Below, one piece after another: positions 44,887 to 54,089 of a DNA stretch of 64,000 bases. The stretch is from Clostridium neonatale. Its GTDB lineage: Bacteria > Bacillota > Clostridia > Clostridiales > Clostridiaceae. The notes beneath the pieces were generated by a model. The model saw only the letters and a list, made by a program, of their open reading frames with translations. It made no database searches and was not told the DNA's origin. The stretch's first letter is position 1, and the number at the start of each line of letters is the position of its first letter. The stretch is from the NCBI RefSeq assembly GCF_001458595.1, contig NZ_LN890327.1, positions 673,294-737,293 of the forward strand, given 5' to 3'. A program made the translations under genes and the position numbers.

Positions 44887-45948
44887 ATGGCTGATTATAC
44901 TGATAGAGAAATAATACTTTCTGCTAAGGAAGTAGATGTAAAATTTAAAGTAAGAGGAAGAGTACTTAATGCAATACGTGGCATTTCACTTGATTTATAT
45001 AAAGGAGAAAGCATTGCAATTGTAGGAGAATCAGGTTCAGGAAAGTCTGTTTTTACAAAAACTTTTATGGGACTCCTTGAAAGTAATGGATATATTAATA
45101 GTGGAAGTATAATGTATAAGGGGATGGATTTAGCAAAATTTAAAACCAATAAAGAGTGGCAGGCTATAAGAGGAAAAGAAATTGCAATGGTATCACAAGA
45201 TCCAATGACATCATTGAATCCACTTAAAGTTGTTGGAAAGCAGATACAGGAAGCCATAGAACTCCACAGAGGATTAAAGGGAGCTGAAGCTAAAAGGCTT
45301 GCAATAGAACTTTTAGAGGATGTTGGTATAGCAAATCCAGAAAAGCGATATAATCAGTATCCACATGAATTTTCAGGTGGAATGAGACAAAGGGTTGTTA
45401 TAGCAATTGCTATTGGATGTAATCCTAAGATTTTAATATGCGATGAACCAACAACAGCACTTGATGTAACTATGCAGGCTCAAATACTTGATTTGCTTAA
45501 AAATATTCAAAAGCAATATAAGCTTACAATAGTTTTTATAACACATGATCTTGGAGTTGTAGCAAATGTTGCAGACCGCGTTGCTGTAATGTATGCAGGT
45601 GATATAGTAGAAGTTGGACTTGTAGAAGAAATATTCTATAATGCAAAGCATCCATATACATGGGCATTGTTATCATCGTTGCCGCAGCTAGGCGTAAAAG
45701 GGGAAGAACTTTATTCAATAAATGGTACTCCGGTTAATTTATATAAGGAAATAAAGGGAGATGCATTTGCATATCGTAATCCAAGGGCTCTTAAAATAGA
45801 ATTTGAAATAGCTCCTCCATATTTTGAGGTAAGTAAAACACATAAAGCAAAAACATGGCTTTTAGATCCAAGAGCACCTAAAGTTGAATACCCAAAATCA
45901 CTTAAAAGATTATTTAATCTATGGGAGGAGAATAAATATGAAGCATAA
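44887..45948 (+). CDS. dppD: Oligopeptide ABC transporter ATPase, DppD/OppD type
   Basis: A 353-residue ATPase subunit. Walker A is GESGSGKS (about 48-55), the Q loop [11 protein letters not shown], the signature FSGGMRQR and Walker [13 protein letters not shown]. The C-terminal extension after the H loop (ITHDLGVVA) carries the oligopeptide-transporter domain with the LLSSLPQLG motif, though the Cys cluster used for iron-sulfur binding in some members is absent. It overlaps the following ATPase gene by 11 bases. Confidence 0.94.
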   Translation: MADYTDREIILSAKEVDVKFKVRGRVLNAIRGISLDLYKGESIAIVGESGSGKSVFTKTFMGLLESNGYINSGSIMYKGMDLAKFKTNKEWQAIRGKEIAMVSQDPMTSLNPLKVVGKQIQEAIELHRGLKGAEAKRLAIELLEDVGIANPEKRYNQYPHEFSGGMRQRVVIAIAIGCNPKILICDEPTTALDVTMQAQILDLLKNIQKQYKLTIVFITHDLGVVANVADRVAVMYAGDIVEVGLVEEIFYNAKHPYTWALLSSLPQLGVKGEELYSINGTPVNLYKEIKGDAFAYRNPRALKIEFEIAPPYFEVSKTHKAKTWLLDPRAPKVEYPKSLKRLFNLWEENKYEA

Positions 45949-46912
45949 TAATGAAGTTTTATTAGATGTTCAGAATATTACCATTAATTTTGGAAGTGGT
46001 AAGGATAAATTTAAAGCTGTTGATGATGTGAGTTTTAAAATTTATAAAGGAGAAACATTTGGTCTTGTAGGGGAGTCAGGTTCAGGAAAAACAACAATAG
46101 GAAGAGCAATTATAAGAATAAATGAAATCTCAGATGGTGCAATATTATATAATGGACAAAAAATAAGCGGAAAAATTGCAAGAGATCTAGATAATGAAAT
46201 AACAAGGAAAATTCAGATGATATTTCAAGATCCTATGGCATCATTAAATGAGAGAGCAAAGGTTGATTATATAATATCAGAAGGCCTATATAACTTAAAA
46301 AGTTATAAAAATGAAGAAGAAAGAAAGGAAATAGTAGAAAAAGTTTTATTGCAAGTTGGATTGCTGCCTGAATTTGCAAGCAGATTTCCACATGAATTTT
46401 CAGGTGGACAGAGGCAAAGAATAGGGATAGCAAGAGCACTTGTAATGAGACCTGAGTTCATAATTGCTGATGAACCAATATCAGCTCTTGATGTATCAAT
46501 AAGAGCACAAGTTCTTAATTTATTATCTAAATTGCAAAAAGAATATGGATTAACTTACCTTTTTGTAGCTCATGATTTATCTGTAGTAAGGTTTATTGCA
46601 GATAGAATTGCAGTAATATATAAAGGCAAAATAGTAGAACTTGCAGAAGCAGAAGATTTATTTAATAATCCAATACATCCATATACTCAGGCATTATTAT
46701 CTGCTATACCTCAGCCTGATCCAAGAAAAGAAAGAAATAAAAAGATACTTATATATGATCCAGAATGTCATTGTTATGATAAAGATAAGCCAAAGTTCAT
46801 TGAAATTGAAGAAGATCATTTTGTATTGGCAAATGAATCAGAAATTTCACAATATAAAGCTACAGGGAGCATGATGTATTCATTAAATAATGAAGCAGTA
46901 GGTAATATATAG
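45938..46912 (+). CDS. dppF: Oligopeptide ABC transporter ATPase, DppF/OppF type (YkfD-like)
   Basis: The second ATPase subunit, 324 residues. The ATG at 45938 is chosen because GGGAGGAG just upstream (about 45922-45929) is an excellent ribosome site, whereas the open frame from 45884 has none and would overlap dppD by 65 bases. Walker [10 protein letters not shown] loop [10 protein letters not shown], signature FSGGQRQR and Walker [13 protein letters not shown] are intact. The C-terminal extension ends with a Cys-His-containing segment (DPECHCYD) seen in some OppF proteins. It drives import with DppD. Confidence 0.94.
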   Translation: MKHNNEVLLDVQNITINFGSGKDKFKAVDDVSFKIYKGETFGLVGESGSGKTTIGRAIIRINEISDGAILYNGQKISGKIARDLDNEITRKIQMIFQDPMASLNERAKVDYIISEGLYNLKSYKNEEERKEIVEKVLLQVGLLPEFASRFPHEFSGGQRQRIGIARALVMRPEFIIADEPISALDVSIRAQVLNLLSKLQKEYGLTYLFVAHDLSVVRFIADRIAVIYKGKIVELAEAEDLFNNPIHPYTQALLSAIPQPDPRKERNKKILIYDPECHCYDKDKPKFIEIEEDHFVLANESEISQYKATGSMMYSLNNEAVGNI

Positions 46913-46937
46913 TTTAATTACGAGGAGGATTAACTTT

Positions 46938-47756
46938 ATGAGATATGCAGTGGTAAATAGCACTATTGGATTTATTAAAAGTAAACCTGATAAATTTTCA
47001 GAAAATGCAGATGAAGTATTATTTGGAATGAATGTTGAAATACTAGAAGCTTTAGAAAATGACTGGTATTATATAAGAACTCATTATAATTATGAAGGAT
47101 ATATAGATGGAAGTAGTCTTCTTATTGATGATAATAAAGCAAAAGAATATGAAAGTGAAAAAAATAAAGTAGTATTAAATAGTTTTGCAGATGTTTTAGA
47201 CAAGCCTGAGGCATCAGGATGTCAGATCGCAACTATGACACGCGGTGCACATATTGTCTGTCTTAAAGAAGTGAGTGAAAATAATCGCTTTGTAAAAGTA
47301 AAGATACCTGATGGCAGAATTGGCTGGACACGTAAAGAGTTTTTGTGTGATTTAAAAACAGATTATGATGTAAAGGATGAGGAAAACTTAAGAGAAAATC
47401 TTGTGAGATCGGCTTTAAGCTATATTGGAACTCAGTATAGATGGGGAGGAAAGACACCGATGGGAATAGATTGCTCTGGTCTTTGCTCTATGTCATATAT
47501 GGTAAATGGAATATTAATTTATAGGGATGCAGATATAAAAGAAGGTTTTCCTATTAAGGAAATTACAAGAGATAAATTAAAAAAGGGAGATTTAATCTTC
47601 TTTCCAGGACATGTTGCAATGTATTTAGGTAATGAAGAGTATGTACATTCTGCAACAAGTAATGACGTAGTATCAATTAATAGCTTTGATAAGAATGCAG
47701 ATAATTATTATGAATATCTAGATAAATGTGATAAGAGATTTGGAAGTATATTTTAA
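46938..47756 (+). CDS. ykfC: NlpC/P60 gamma-D-glutamyl-L-diamino acid endopeptidase, YkfC-like
   Basis: Cuts the gamma-D-Glu to diaminopimelate bond of murein peptides with a free N-terminal L-Ala. The 272-residue protein has two bacterial SH3 domains (about 1-65 and 75-140) and an NlpC/P60 domain (150-272) with Cys179 (GIDCSGLCS), His225 (FPGHVAMYLG) and a third polar residue His237. There is no signal peptide, which fits cytoplasmic YkfC, the recycling enzyme, and not wall-cutting NlpC proteins. It directly follows the importer genes, as in B. subtilis. Confidence 0.93.
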   Translation: MRYAVVNSTIGFIKSKPDKFSENADEVLFGMNVEILEALENDWYYIRTHYNYEGYIDGSSLLIDDNKAKEYESEKNKVVLNSFADVLDKPEASGCQIATMTRGAHIVCLKEVSENNRFVKVKIPDGRIGWTRKEFLCDLKTDYDVKDEENLRENLVRSALSYIGTQYRWGGKTPMGIDCSGLCSMSYMVNGILIYRDADIKEGFPIKEITRDKLKKGDLIFFPGHVAMYLGNEEYVHSATSNDVVSINSFDKNADNYYEYLDKCDKRFGSIF

Positions 47757-47802
47757 TATAAAAACTTAAAGTTTATAAACTAAGTATTCGGGGTGAGATA
47801 AT

Positions 47803-48228
47803 ATGGATAACCTAGACTATAAAATATTAGAGTGTCTAAAGAGCAATGCTAGAATTAAAGCATCACAAATAAGCAAAGAAATCCATTTATCAGTTTCAGC
47901 AGTTTTAGAACGTATAAAAAAAATGGAGAACAATAATATAATAAAGAATTATACAATAACAGTAGATAATAATAAGCTTGGTAATGGAACAAGTGCACTA
48001 ATGGAAGTGAGTCTGGATCATCCGAAGTTTTATGAATCTTTTACAAATATAATAGAACAAAATGATAAAGTTGTTCTTTGCTATTATTTAACTGGAGAGT
48101 TTGATTTTATGTTGAAAATTTTATGCAGTTCATCAGAGGAATTAGAAAAAATTCATAGGGATATAAAAAGTTTAGAAGGTGTCTCTAGAACAAAAACATA
48201 TTTTATTTTAAAAGATATAAAAAGTTAG
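47803..48228 (+). CDS. Lrp/AsnC family transcriptional regulator
   Basis: A regulator of 141 residues with an N-terminal helix-turn-helix (LDYKILECLKSNARIKASQI) and a C-terminal ligand-binding RAM domain ending YFILKDIKS. Lrp/AsnC proteins sense amino acids. It lies between the importer part and the D-amino-acid part of the salvage region and is followed by a terminator, so it may control either side. Its effector could be D-Ala, L-Ala or glutamate (inference). The ATG follows GGGGTGAGA. Confidence 0.92.
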   Translation: MDNLDYKILECLKSNARIKASQISKEIHLSVSAVLERIKKMENNNIIKNYTITVDNNKLGNGTSALMEVSLDHPKFYESFTNIIEQNDKVVLCYYLTGEFDFMLKILCSSSEELEKIHRDIKSLEGVSRTKTYFILKDIKS

Positions 48229-48380
48229 TGAAATGGATAAATTTCCGAAAATAATGAAATTACAGAAAAAATTTCTGCAAATATACAAAATAAAAATAAA
48301 ATACAGCAAAATATGGGTAAGTTATTGAAAAAAATAATTTGATAATATATGATGAATTTATAAATTAGAGAAGCCAAAAG

Positions 48381-48439
48381 ACCATATACATACAGACAAA
48401 GAAGTCAGTTTCATATGTCTATATGTATGTGGTTTTTTA
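48381..48439 (+). terminator. Terminator after the lrp-type gene
   Basis: ACCATATACATACAGACA (48381-48398) pairs with 48416-48433 over 18 positions, two of them wobble, and is followed by TTTTTTATTTTTT. It splits the salvage region into two transcription units. Confidence 0.88.
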
Positions 48440-48470
48440 TTTTTTAATATAGTTTTAGGAGGAATTATTT

Positions 48471-49325
48471 ATGGAGAACTTAGGGTTTTACAATGGAGAA
48501 TATGATTTAATCGAAAATATGAAAATACCAATGAATGATCGCGCATGTTATTTTGGTGATGGAGTTTATGATGCAACATTTTGTGCTAATCACACAATAT
48601 TTGCATTGGATGATCACATTGAAAGATTTTATAATAGCGCTGGATTACTAGGAATAGAAATTCCATGTACAAAGCAAGAACTTGGAGATCTACTTACTGG
48701 GTTAGTTAAAAAAGTAGATTCACCAGAGCAATTTGTATATTGGCAGGTAACTAGAGGAACAGCACCACGTAATCATGCATATCCTGATTCAAAAGCGAAT
48801 TTATGGGTTACATTAAAGCCGCTTACATCAGCTGATATAGCACCTTTTGAAAAAAAATATAAATTAATAACAGTTGAAGATACAAGATTTTATCACTGTA
48901 ATGCTAAAACATTGAACTTACTACCAAATGTTTTAGCATCTGAAAAAGCTAAAAGGGCAGGATGCGATGAAGTAGTATTCCATAGAGGTGACAGAGTAAC
49001 TGAATGTGCTCATAATAACGTAAGTATATTAAAAGATGGAATATTTAGAACAGCACCAACTGATAATCTGATTTTACCGGGTATTGCAAGGAAACACATG
49101 ATACAAATTTGTAAGGATAACAATATACCTGTTGATGAAACTCCATTTACAGTTAAAGATTTAATGGAAGCTGATGAGGTTATTGTTTCAGCTTCAAGCT
49201 TACTTGCTATTCAAGCTATTGAAATTGATGGCATTCCAGTAGGGGGAAAAGCACCAGAACTACTTAAGTTTATTCAAGATGAATATTTAAAAATAGTTAA
49301 AGAAAAGACAGGCTTAAAGAAGTAA
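48471..49325 (+). CDS. dat: D-amino acid aminotransferase, class IV
   Basis: Exchanges D-Ala and 2-oxoglutarate for pyruvate and D-Glu, using pyridoxal phosphate. The 284-residue length is standard. Lys146 in CNAKTLNLLPNVLA is the cofactor lysine (Lys145 in Bacillus DAAT), and RGTAPRNHAYP, ECAHNNVSILKDG and the N-terminal GDGVYDATF are family marks. In this setting it can drain D-Ala released by DppA into pyruvate while producing D-Glu, which the next two genes may consume. The ATG follows AGGAGGAATTATTT. Confidence 0.94.
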   Translation: MENLGFYNGEYDLIENMKIPMNDRACYFGDGVYDATFCANHTIFALDDHIERFYNSAGLLGIEIPCTKQELGDLLTGLVKKVDSPEQFVYWQVTRGTAPRNHAYPDSKANLWVTLKPLTSADIAPFEKKYKLITVEDTRFYHCNAKTLNLLPNVLASEKAKRAGCDEVVFHRGDRVTECAHNNVSILKDGIFRTAPTDNLILPGIARKHMIQICKDNNIPVDETPFTVKDLMEADEVIVSASSLLAIQAIEIDGIPVGGKAPELLKFIQDEYLKIVKEKTGLKK

Positions 49326-49441
49326 AGAATAATTTAAAACTAATATCTAAGATATGAGATATAGAAGATTACCCATAGAGAATAGATAGTTTTGCATTAA
49401 ATTTTACAACTATAATTATATGATGGAGTTGATGAATTAGT

Positions 49442-50554
49442 ATGAATCAGAAGGATTTAACAGTATTTAATCTTGGAGAAAATCTTGATAATTTAATGAA
49501 TCTAGATCCAAGAGGTTATGGCGTGTGTAGGATTTTATACAATGCTTCAAGAGAATATACAAAAAAGCCATTAACAATAAATAGTGCAGAGAAATTAGTA
49601 GATACACTAAAAGAAGGGGATCTAGTTTATATAATGACAGGTTTTGTTTTAAGGCCATTTAAAAAAGCAGAGATGGATGGGATTGTAAGTACTATGCTTC
49701 TTGCAAGAGCACTTGTTAAAGGATTTAATGTAAAGCCAGTAATAGTGTGCCCTGAAGATAATATGAAAGCAGTTGAAAATCTTGCATATGTAGTTGGGCT
49801 TCATTTTCATGATAGCATAGAAGGTCTATCAGAGTATCCTTTATCATTAGCGGCAATACCATTTACAAAAGAGGCAAAAGAAGCATCAAAACAAGCTGAT
49901 GAGCTTATTTCAAAAGGCTTTCCAAGTGCAGTTATAAGCATAGAATGTCCAGGTGCTAATTCAAAAGGTGTTTATCATAATGCAGTTGGATTAGATGTTA
50001 CTGAATTAGAAGCAAAGCAAGATGTATTATTCAATAAATTAAAAGAAAAAGGTGTTTTAAATATAGCTATTGGTGATCTTGGAAATGAAATAGGAATGGG
50101 AACTATAAAGGAGCATTTGTACGAATATGTACCATATGCTGCAAAAGGAACTTGCAATTGTGGATGCAATGGAGGGATTGTAGCGGAAACAAAAGCAGAC
50201 AATATTATAACAGCAACAGTTTCAGATTGGGGATGTTATGGACTTATTGCAGCACTTTCTTATTTGAAAAATGACTTAAATATTATGCATACAAAAGAGA
50301 TGGAAAAAGACGCAATGATTGCAGCTTCAAGGAGTGGAATGATAGACATGTATGGAGATTTAATTCCAGCTATAGATGGATTTGGACTTGAAATAAACTG
50401 CTCAATTGTGAATTTAATGAGAGAATGTGTCCTATCAGCAATAAATCTTGAGAAAACATGTGTAACATGGTTTGAGAAGGTAATTGATCTTGGCTTTTTT
50501 GAAAAAGAAGATTTAGAAGAATGTAGAGATAAAAATGTAAGAATAATAGTGTAA
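49442..50554 (+). CDS. DUF4392 protein, D-glutamate cyclase catalytic half
   Basis: A 370-residue protein of the DUF4392 family, the C-terminal domain of animal mitochondrial D-glutamate cyclase (DGLUCY), which turns D-Glu into 5-oxo-D-proline. Visible family stretches are YIMTGFVLRPFKKAEMDGI, ECPGANSKGVYHNAVGLD and IAIGDLGNEIGMGTIKEHL, the latter being the most conserved. No signal peptide. It lies between the D-Glu-producing aminotransferase and a YcsI/DUF1445 gene, whose product corresponds to the other half of DGLUCY. The activity of the bacterial protein is inferred. Confidence 0.85.
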   Translation: MNQKDLTVFNLGENLDNLMNLDPRGYGVCRILYNASREYTKKPLTINSAEKLVDTLKEGDLVYIMTGFVLRPFKKAEMDGIVSTMLLARALVKGFNVKPVIVCPEDNMKAVENLAYVVGLHFHDSIEGLSEYPLSLAAIPFTKEAKEASKQADELISKGFPSAVISIECPGANSKGVYHNAVGLDVTELEAKQDVLFNKLKEKGVLNIAIGDLGNEIGMGTIKEHLYEYVPYAAKGTCNCGCNGGIVAETKADNIITATVSDWGCYGLIAALSYLKNDLNIMHTKEMEKDAMIAASRSGMIDMYGDLIPAIDGFGLEINCSIVNLMRECVLSAINLEKTCVTWFEKVIDLGFFEKEDLEECRDKNVRIIV

Positions 50555-50569
50555 AAGGGGGAAGTATAT

Positions 50570-51355
50570 ATGGATTATTCAGAAATGCACCCTTATGATG
50601 TTCGTAAATTAATAAGAGATGGTAAAATTACAACTCCTACCGCAGGAATGTGTGCAGGATATGCTCAAGCTAATTTAGTAATTCTTCCTAAAGATATTGC
50701 TTATGATTTTTTGCTTTTCACTCAAAGAAATCCAAAATCATGTCCAATTTTAGAAGTAAGTGATGTAGGAAATAAAATGCTTAACTTTTTAGGAAAAGAC
50801 ATTGATATTACTACAGATATTCCAAAGTATAGGGTTTATGAAGATGGAGTTTTGACTGGAGAATATAAAGACATAGGTGATTTATGGAGAGATGATTTTG
50901 TAAGTTTTTTAATTGGATGCAGTTTTTCATTTGAGTCAGAAATGATAGAAGATAATATCGAAATAAGACATATAGAGGAAAAATGCAATGTACCTATGTA
51001 TATTACAAATATTAAGTGTACACCAGCAGGAATATTTAATGGAAATATGGTTGTAAGTATGAGACCTATTCCATATGAAAAAATAGTAAGATCGGTGCTT
51101 GTGAGTGGCGCAATGCCAAAGGTACATGGAGCACCAATTCATATCGGAGATCCATCTATAATAGGAATAAAAAGTATAGACAAGCCTGATTTTGGGGATT
51201 CAGTGAACATAAAAGAAAATGAAGTTCCAGTTTTCTGGCCTTGTGGAGTAACTCCACAAGCTGTTGTAATGAACGTAAAACCTAAAATTGTCATTACACA
51301 CTCTCCAGGTCATATGCTTATAACTGATGTTAAAAATATAGAGCTGAAATATTGA
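50570..51355 (+). CDS. ycsI: YcsI/DUF1445 family protein (putative hydro-lyase; D-glutamate cyclase partner)
   Basis: A 261-residue protein of the UPF0317/DUF1445 family, often labelled putative hydro-lyase. It begins with the family pattern DVRKLIRDGKITTPTAGMCA and continues with GYAQANLVILPKDIAYDFLL; later SFSFESEM and the C-terminal FWPCGVTPQAVV...THSPGHMLITD are also typical. In DGLUCY this domain is fused before DUF4392; here it is a separate gene 15 bases after it. B. subtilis ycsI also sits with 5-oxoprolinase genes. Joint formation of 5-oxoproline from D-Glu is inferred. Confidence 0.88.
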   Translation: MDYSEMHPYDVRKLIRDGKITTPTAGMCAGYAQANLVILPKDIAYDFLLFTQRNPKSCPILEVSDVGNKMLNFLGKDIDITTDIPKYRVYEDGVLTGEYKDIGDLWRDDFVSFLIGCSFSFESEMIEDNIEIRHIEEKCNVPMYITNIKCTPAGIFNGNMVVSMRPIPYEKIVRSVLVSGAMPKVHGAPIHIGDPSIIGIKSIDKPDFGDSVNIKENEVPVFWPCGVTPQAVVMNVKPKIVITHSPGHMLITDVKNIELKY

Positions 51356-51456
51356 TTTACTATAATTTAAAATGAGTTATACCTCCATAATTTAGAAAAA
51401 TAGTATTACAATTGTAGATTAAAAATTAAGATTAGTATTTGATAAAGGTGATTTGT

Positions 51457-52215
51457 ATGTATAAAGTAGATTTAAATTGTGATTTAGGTGAAAGCTTTGG
51501 AATTTATAAAATTGGCTGTGACGAAGAAGTAATTAAATATATATCATCAGCAAATATTGCATGTGGATTTCATGCTTCTGATCCATTAGTTATGTATAAT
51601 ACTGTGAAGCTAGCAAAGGAATACGGGATATCTGTTGGGGCACATCCAGGTTTTCAGGATTTGGCTGGGTTTGGAAGAAGAAATATGAATATTTCATATA
51701 AAGAAGCAAAAACAATTGTAGAGTATCAAATTGGTGCATTAAAGGCATTTTGCACAGCACATGGAATAAAGATGAATCATGTTAAGCCTCATGGTGCACT
51801 ATACAATATGGCAGGAAAAGATATAAATCTAGCACTTGCCATATGTGAAGGAATAAAAGAAGTCGATTCTGATTTGATTTTACTTGCATTAAGTGGAAGT
51901 AAGATGATTGAAGCAGCAAAGAATATAGGGCTAAAGTGTGCAAATGAGGTATTTGCTGATAGAGCATATAAGGAGGATGGATCACTAGTTGATAGAAGTG
52001 TAAATGGTGCAGTAATTACAGATAAAGAAATTGCAATTAAAAGAGTTATTAGAATGATTAAAGAAAACAAAGTTACAACAATAAACGGAGTAGATATACC
52101 TATACATGCAGAATCAATATGTGTACATGGAGATAATATAAAGGCATTAGAATTTGTAAAAGATATAAAAAAGTTTCTTGAAAAAGAGAATATAAAAATA
52201 GCACCATTAGAATAA
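51457..52215 (+). CDS. pxpA: 5-oxoprolinase subunit A, LamB/YcsF family
   Basis: Subunit of the ATP-dependent prokaryotic 5-oxoprolinase PxpABC, which opens 5-oxoproline to glutamate. The ATG at 51457, after AAAGGTGAT, begins [15 protein letters not shown], the canonical PxpA opening; the longer frame adds six residues without a ribosome site. Other marks are [37 protein letters not shown] and [10 protein letters not shown]. The protein has 252 residues. The alanine racemase gene separates it from pxpB and pxpC. Confidence 0.95.
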   Translation: MYKVDLNCDLGESFGIYKIGCDEEVIKYISSANIACGFHASDPLVMYNTVKLAKEYGISVGAHPGFQDLAGFGRRNMNISYKEAKTIVEYQIGALKAFCTAHGIKMNHVKPHGALYNMAGKDINLALAICEGIKEVDSDLILLALSGSKMIEAAKNIGLKCANEVFADRAYKEDGSLVDRSVNGAVITDKEIAIKRVIRMIKENKVTTINGVDIPIHAESICVHGDNIKALEFVKDIKKFLEKENIKIAPLE

Positions 52216-52237
52216 GGAAAGAAGGAAGATTTGTTTT

Positions 52238-53362
52238 ATGGAAGGATATCTAAGGACTTATGTAAAAGTAGATTTGAACGCTATAGAACACAATATAAAT
52301 GAAGTAAGAAAATTAATAGATAATAATGTGAAAGTCATGGCAGTTATTAAGGCAGATGGATATGGACATGGAGCAGCAGTAATAGGAAATTTTCTTAAAG
52401 AGAAAGTAGATTATTTTGGGGTTGCGACTATTGAAGAAGCAATAGAACTTCGTAAGAACAATATTGATATACCAATTTTGATTCTGGGATATACTTCTTA
52501 TAAACAATATGAAGATTTAATAAAATATGATATTACACAAACTGTATACAATTTAGAAATGGTTGAAAAATTAGAAGAGTATGCAGCAAGATTCAATCAT
52601 ATTGCAAAAATCCATCTTGCATTAGAAACTGGCATGAATAGAATAGGGTTTGAGCCAAATGAGAGAAGTATTGAAAATATAAAGAAAATAATGAAAATGG
52701 ATAATATATTTGTTGAAGGCATGTTTACACATTTTTCTTGTGCTGATGAAAGAGATAAAAGTTATGCAAAAATTCAGATGAAGAAATATGATGAATTTAT
52801 AGGAAAACTTGAAAATAATAATATAAATATTCCTATAAAACATATGTGTAATAGTGCAGGAATTATGGAATTTGATAATCATCGCTTTGAAATGGTAAGG
52901 AGTGGAATAATTACATATGGTTTATATCCATCTGATGAAGTGAATAAAAGTGCATTAAAACTAAAAAGTGCATTAGAATGGAAAGCACATGTAATTAATA
53001 TTTCTGAAGTATCAGAAGGATGTGGAGTAAGCTACGGAAAAACATATGTTACTAAGGGAAATACTAGGATTGCAACTATTTCAGTTGGCTATGCGGATGG
53101 GTATATGAGAGGATTATCATCAAAAGGAAAAGTTCTTATTCATGGACAATATGCTCCTATAATAGGAAGAATATGCATGGATCAGATGATGCTGGATATT
53201 ACGCATCTAGAAAATGTACAGATTGAAGATGAAGTAACTTTAGTTGGAACAGATAGAGAAAATAAAATTACTGTTGAAGAACTTGCTGAAATGGCAGGAA
53301 GTTTTAATTATGAATTTGTCTGTGGTATAGGAAAAAGGGTAACAAGGACATATATATTATAG
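52238..53362 (+). CDS. alr: Alanine racemase (fold-type III PLP)
   Basis: A 374-residue racemase. Lys38 in AVIKADGYGHG binds pyridoxal phosphate, and the catalytic Tyr lies in CGVSYGKTY; RICMDQMMLDIT is the usual C-terminal motif. Most such enzymes interconvert L- and D-Ala. Its place inside the 5-oxoprolinase gene set is unusual and suggests a catabolic isozyme, perhaps clearing D-Ala, or a racemase with different specificity such as glutamate. The sequence alone supports alanine. The gene starts 22 bases after pxpA. Confidence 0.92.
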   Translation: MEGYLRTYVKVDLNAIEHNINEVRKLIDNNVKVMAVIKADGYGHGAAVIGNFLKEKVDYFGVATIEEAIELRKNNIDIPILILGYTSYKQYEDLIKYDITQTVYNLEMVEKLEEYAARFNHIAKIHLALETGMNRIGFEPNERSIENIKKIMKMDNIFVEGMFTHFSCADERDKSYAKIQMKKYDEFIGKLENNNINIPIKHMCNSAGIMEFDNHRFEMVRSGIITYGLYPSDEVNKSALKLKSALEWKAHVINISEVSEGCGVSYGKTYVTKGNTRIATISVGYADGYMRGLSSKGKVLIHGQYAPIIGRICMDQMMLDITHLENVQIEDEVTLVGTDRENKITVEELAEMAGSFNYEFVCGIGKRVTRTYIL

Positions 53363-53381
53363 TTATAAAGTAGGTGAAAAT

Positions 53382-54089
53382 ATGTTGGGAAATGAGTTCA
53401 AAGTTATACAATCTAGTGAAATTTCAGCAGTTGTGGAATTTGGAAATACAATCGATGAAAATATAAATAAAAAAATAAGAATTTTTTGTAAGTGGCTTGA
53501 TGAAAATCTGTTTTATGGTCTTGTGGAATATATTCCATATTTCACGAGTGTTTCAATCATATATGATCCAATGAAATTAAAGAGTAAAGAACCTTTTAAA
53601 TATATGGAGTTTAAGATAAAAGAAATAATTTCAAATCTAGATTTTTCGTGTGAGTATGAAGATCATGTAGTTGAAATTCCAGTTTGTTATGGAAATGAAT
53701 TAGGACCAGACATAGAAATTGTTGCTCAGAAAAATGATATTACAATAGAGGATGTTATAAACATTCATTCAAATGGAAAATATTTAGTTTATATGATTGG
53801 ATTTGCTCCGGGTTTCCCTTATCTTGGGGGATTAAGTGAGAAGATATTTACTCCAAGACGTGATACTCCAAGAACAGTAATACCAGAAGGATCAGTAGGT
53901 ATTGCAGGAATGCAGACAGGAATCTATCCAATAGAAACACCAGGAGGATGGCAGATAATAGGTAGAACTCCATTTAAATTATTTGATTTAAATAACAAAG
54001 AGAAAACTATTTTAAAATGTGGTGATATCGCAAAATTTTATCCTATATCTTATGAGGAATATATGAAATTAAAGGAGAAGATATCATGA
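53382..54089 (+). CDS. pxpB: 5-oxoprolinase subunit B (KipI-like, AHS1 domain)
   Basis: A 235-residue protein of the KipI/allophanate-hydrolase-subunit-1 family. The key stretch YMIGFAPGFPYLGGLSEKIF, the RRDTPR-like TPRRDTPRTVIPEGSVGIAG, and the final GGWQIIGRTPFKLFD are all conserved. With PxpA and PxpC it forms 5-oxoprolinase; in urea carboxylase the equivalent domain is part of the carboxyltransferase. It overlaps pxpC by four bases (ATGA). Confidence 0.95.
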   Translation: MLGNEFKVIQSSEISAVVEFGNTIDENINKKIRIFCKWLDENLFYGLVEYIPYFTSVSIIYDPMKLKSKEPFKYMEFKIKEIISNLDFSCEYEDHVVEIPVCYGNELGPDIEIVAQKNDITIEDVINIHSNGKYLVYMIGFAPGFPYLGGLSEKIFTPRRDTPRTVIPEGSVGIAGMQTGIYPIETPGGWQIIGRTPFKLFDLNNKEKTILKCGDIAKFYPISYEEYMKLKEKIS

